NCBI GenBank assembly: GCA_030631725.1 | Contig: DAOVKO010000129.1 | Span: 1 to 6,321, forward strand | Length of the DNA stretch: 6,321 bases | Direction: 5' to 3' | Source of the DNA: Actinomycetes bacterium | GTDB taxonomy: Bacteria; Planctomycetota; Phycisphaerae; JAACET01 | Shown: positions 5,934 through 6,321 of the stretch, piece after piece | Numbering within the stretch: position 1 is the stretch's first letter | Layout: the number at the start of each line of letters is the position of its first letter | Made by a program: the position numbers and the translations under genes | The notes under the pieces: generated by a model | Told to the model about the DNA's origin: nothing | The model's input: only the letters and a program-made list of their open reading frames with translations | Database searches by the model: none

Positions 5934-6321
5934 ATGAATACGGATCAAGTCAGTCCGGAGCTGTCGGAGTTTGTGGAATTGGCCGAGCTCGCCGCTCGGG
6001 CCAGCGCCCAGGTGATTCTGCCCTACTTTCAAAGCTCCCTCAATGTGCAAACCAAGGCGGACGGCTCGCCCGTAACCATTGCCGACAAGAAGGCTGAGCA
6101 GTGCATCCTCGATCTGATCCGCAAGCATCGGCCCGACGACGGCTGGCTCGGCGAGGAATTCGGCGCCAACGAAGGCTCCAGCGGCTATCGCTGGATTATC
6201 GACCCCATCGACGGCACCGTACCCTTCATTCACGGCGTACCTTTGTTCGGCACTCTCCTGGCTGTGCAAAAGGACGGGCAAATACTCCTGGGCCTGATCA
6301 ACATGCCCGCCCTGCAAGAAA
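5934..6321 (+). CDS. hisN: Inositol-monophosphatase-family phosphatase, probable histidinol-phosphatase (HisN type), N-terminal part
   Basis: This is the first 129 codons of a Mg-dependent phosphatase of the inositol monophosphatase fold; the gene runs off the window. Metal-site motifs are present: G-S-P-V-T-I-A-D (44-51), G-E-E-F-G (73-77) with the metal-ligand glutamate, and D-P-I-D-G-T (90-95) with two metal-binding aspartates. F-I-H-G-V-P-L-F-G-T-L-L-A (98-110) resembles HisN histidinol-phosphatases, which remove phosphate from L-histidinol phosphate in histidine synthesis, more than true inositol phosphatases (N-F-x-H-x-x-P). A related sugar- or nucleotide-phosphatase activity is possible. 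Val96 replaces the Lys/Arg/Thr often found after D-G-T. The ATG at 5934 is 10 bases after the MFS stop and gives the normal family N-terminus, though no clear Shine-Dalgarno sequence precedes it; translation may be coupled to the upstream gene. Confidence 0.85.
   Translation, partial: MNTDQVSPELSEFVELAELAARASAQVILPYFQSSLNVQTKADGSPVTIADKKAEQCILDLIRKHRPDDGWLGEEFGANEGSSGYRWIIDPIDGTVPFIHGVPLFGTLLAVQKDGQILLGLINMPALQE

Noticed and set aside
5871..6317. 148-codon open frame on the - strand
   Set aside because: It lies antisense to the phosphatase gene, whose + strand translation has clear metal-site motifs. GC-rich genes commonly produce such shadows.

Overview
The window is bacterial chromosome, all genes on the + strand. 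A GC-rich housekeeping backbone is interrupted by an AT-richer two-gene accessory block. The PurL tail resembles, from memory, the long PurL type of Planctomycetota (Phycisphaerae-like) and relatives. This is a weak lineage guess from protein style, not a search result.

Layout: 2-1459 is the 3' part of purL and 1471-2253 is purQ, the two subunits of the fourth step of purine synthesis. From about 2268 to 4642 the base composition drops and two unrelated genes appear: an FRG-domain protein (2412-3200) and a fusion of about 27 pentapeptide repeats with a two-helix potassium-type channel and a charged coiled-coil tail (3273-4532). The backbone then resumes with an Fsr-like MFS transporter (4652-5923) and, 10 bases later, the 5' part of an inositol-monophosphatase-family gene of histidinol-phosphatase (HisN) type (5934 to the window end).

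The most notable observation is that the accessory block is bracketed by an imperfect direct repeat made of the 3' end of purQ. Bases 2222-2267 match 4643-4688 at 35 of 46 positions without gaps, including an 11-base identical core, and the match continues with small gaps to 2274 and 4699. The second copy still reads in the purQ frame as a PurQ-like C-terminus (N-A-I-K-Y-F-K versus N-A-V-E-Y-F-K), and the MFS start codon lies inside it. The simplest reading is that purQ was once followed directly by the MFS gene, and that a cassette entered at the 3' end of purQ and left a duplicated gene end on its far side. No integrase or transposase is visible, so the mechanism is unknown.

The two cassette genes sit on one strand 72 bases apart and may form a small module: a soluble FRG protein of unknown activity plus a membrane channel with a repeat-built cytoplasmic domain. 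A stress or phage-response role is a hypothesis only. No RNA genes, CRISPR array or convincing terminators were seen.
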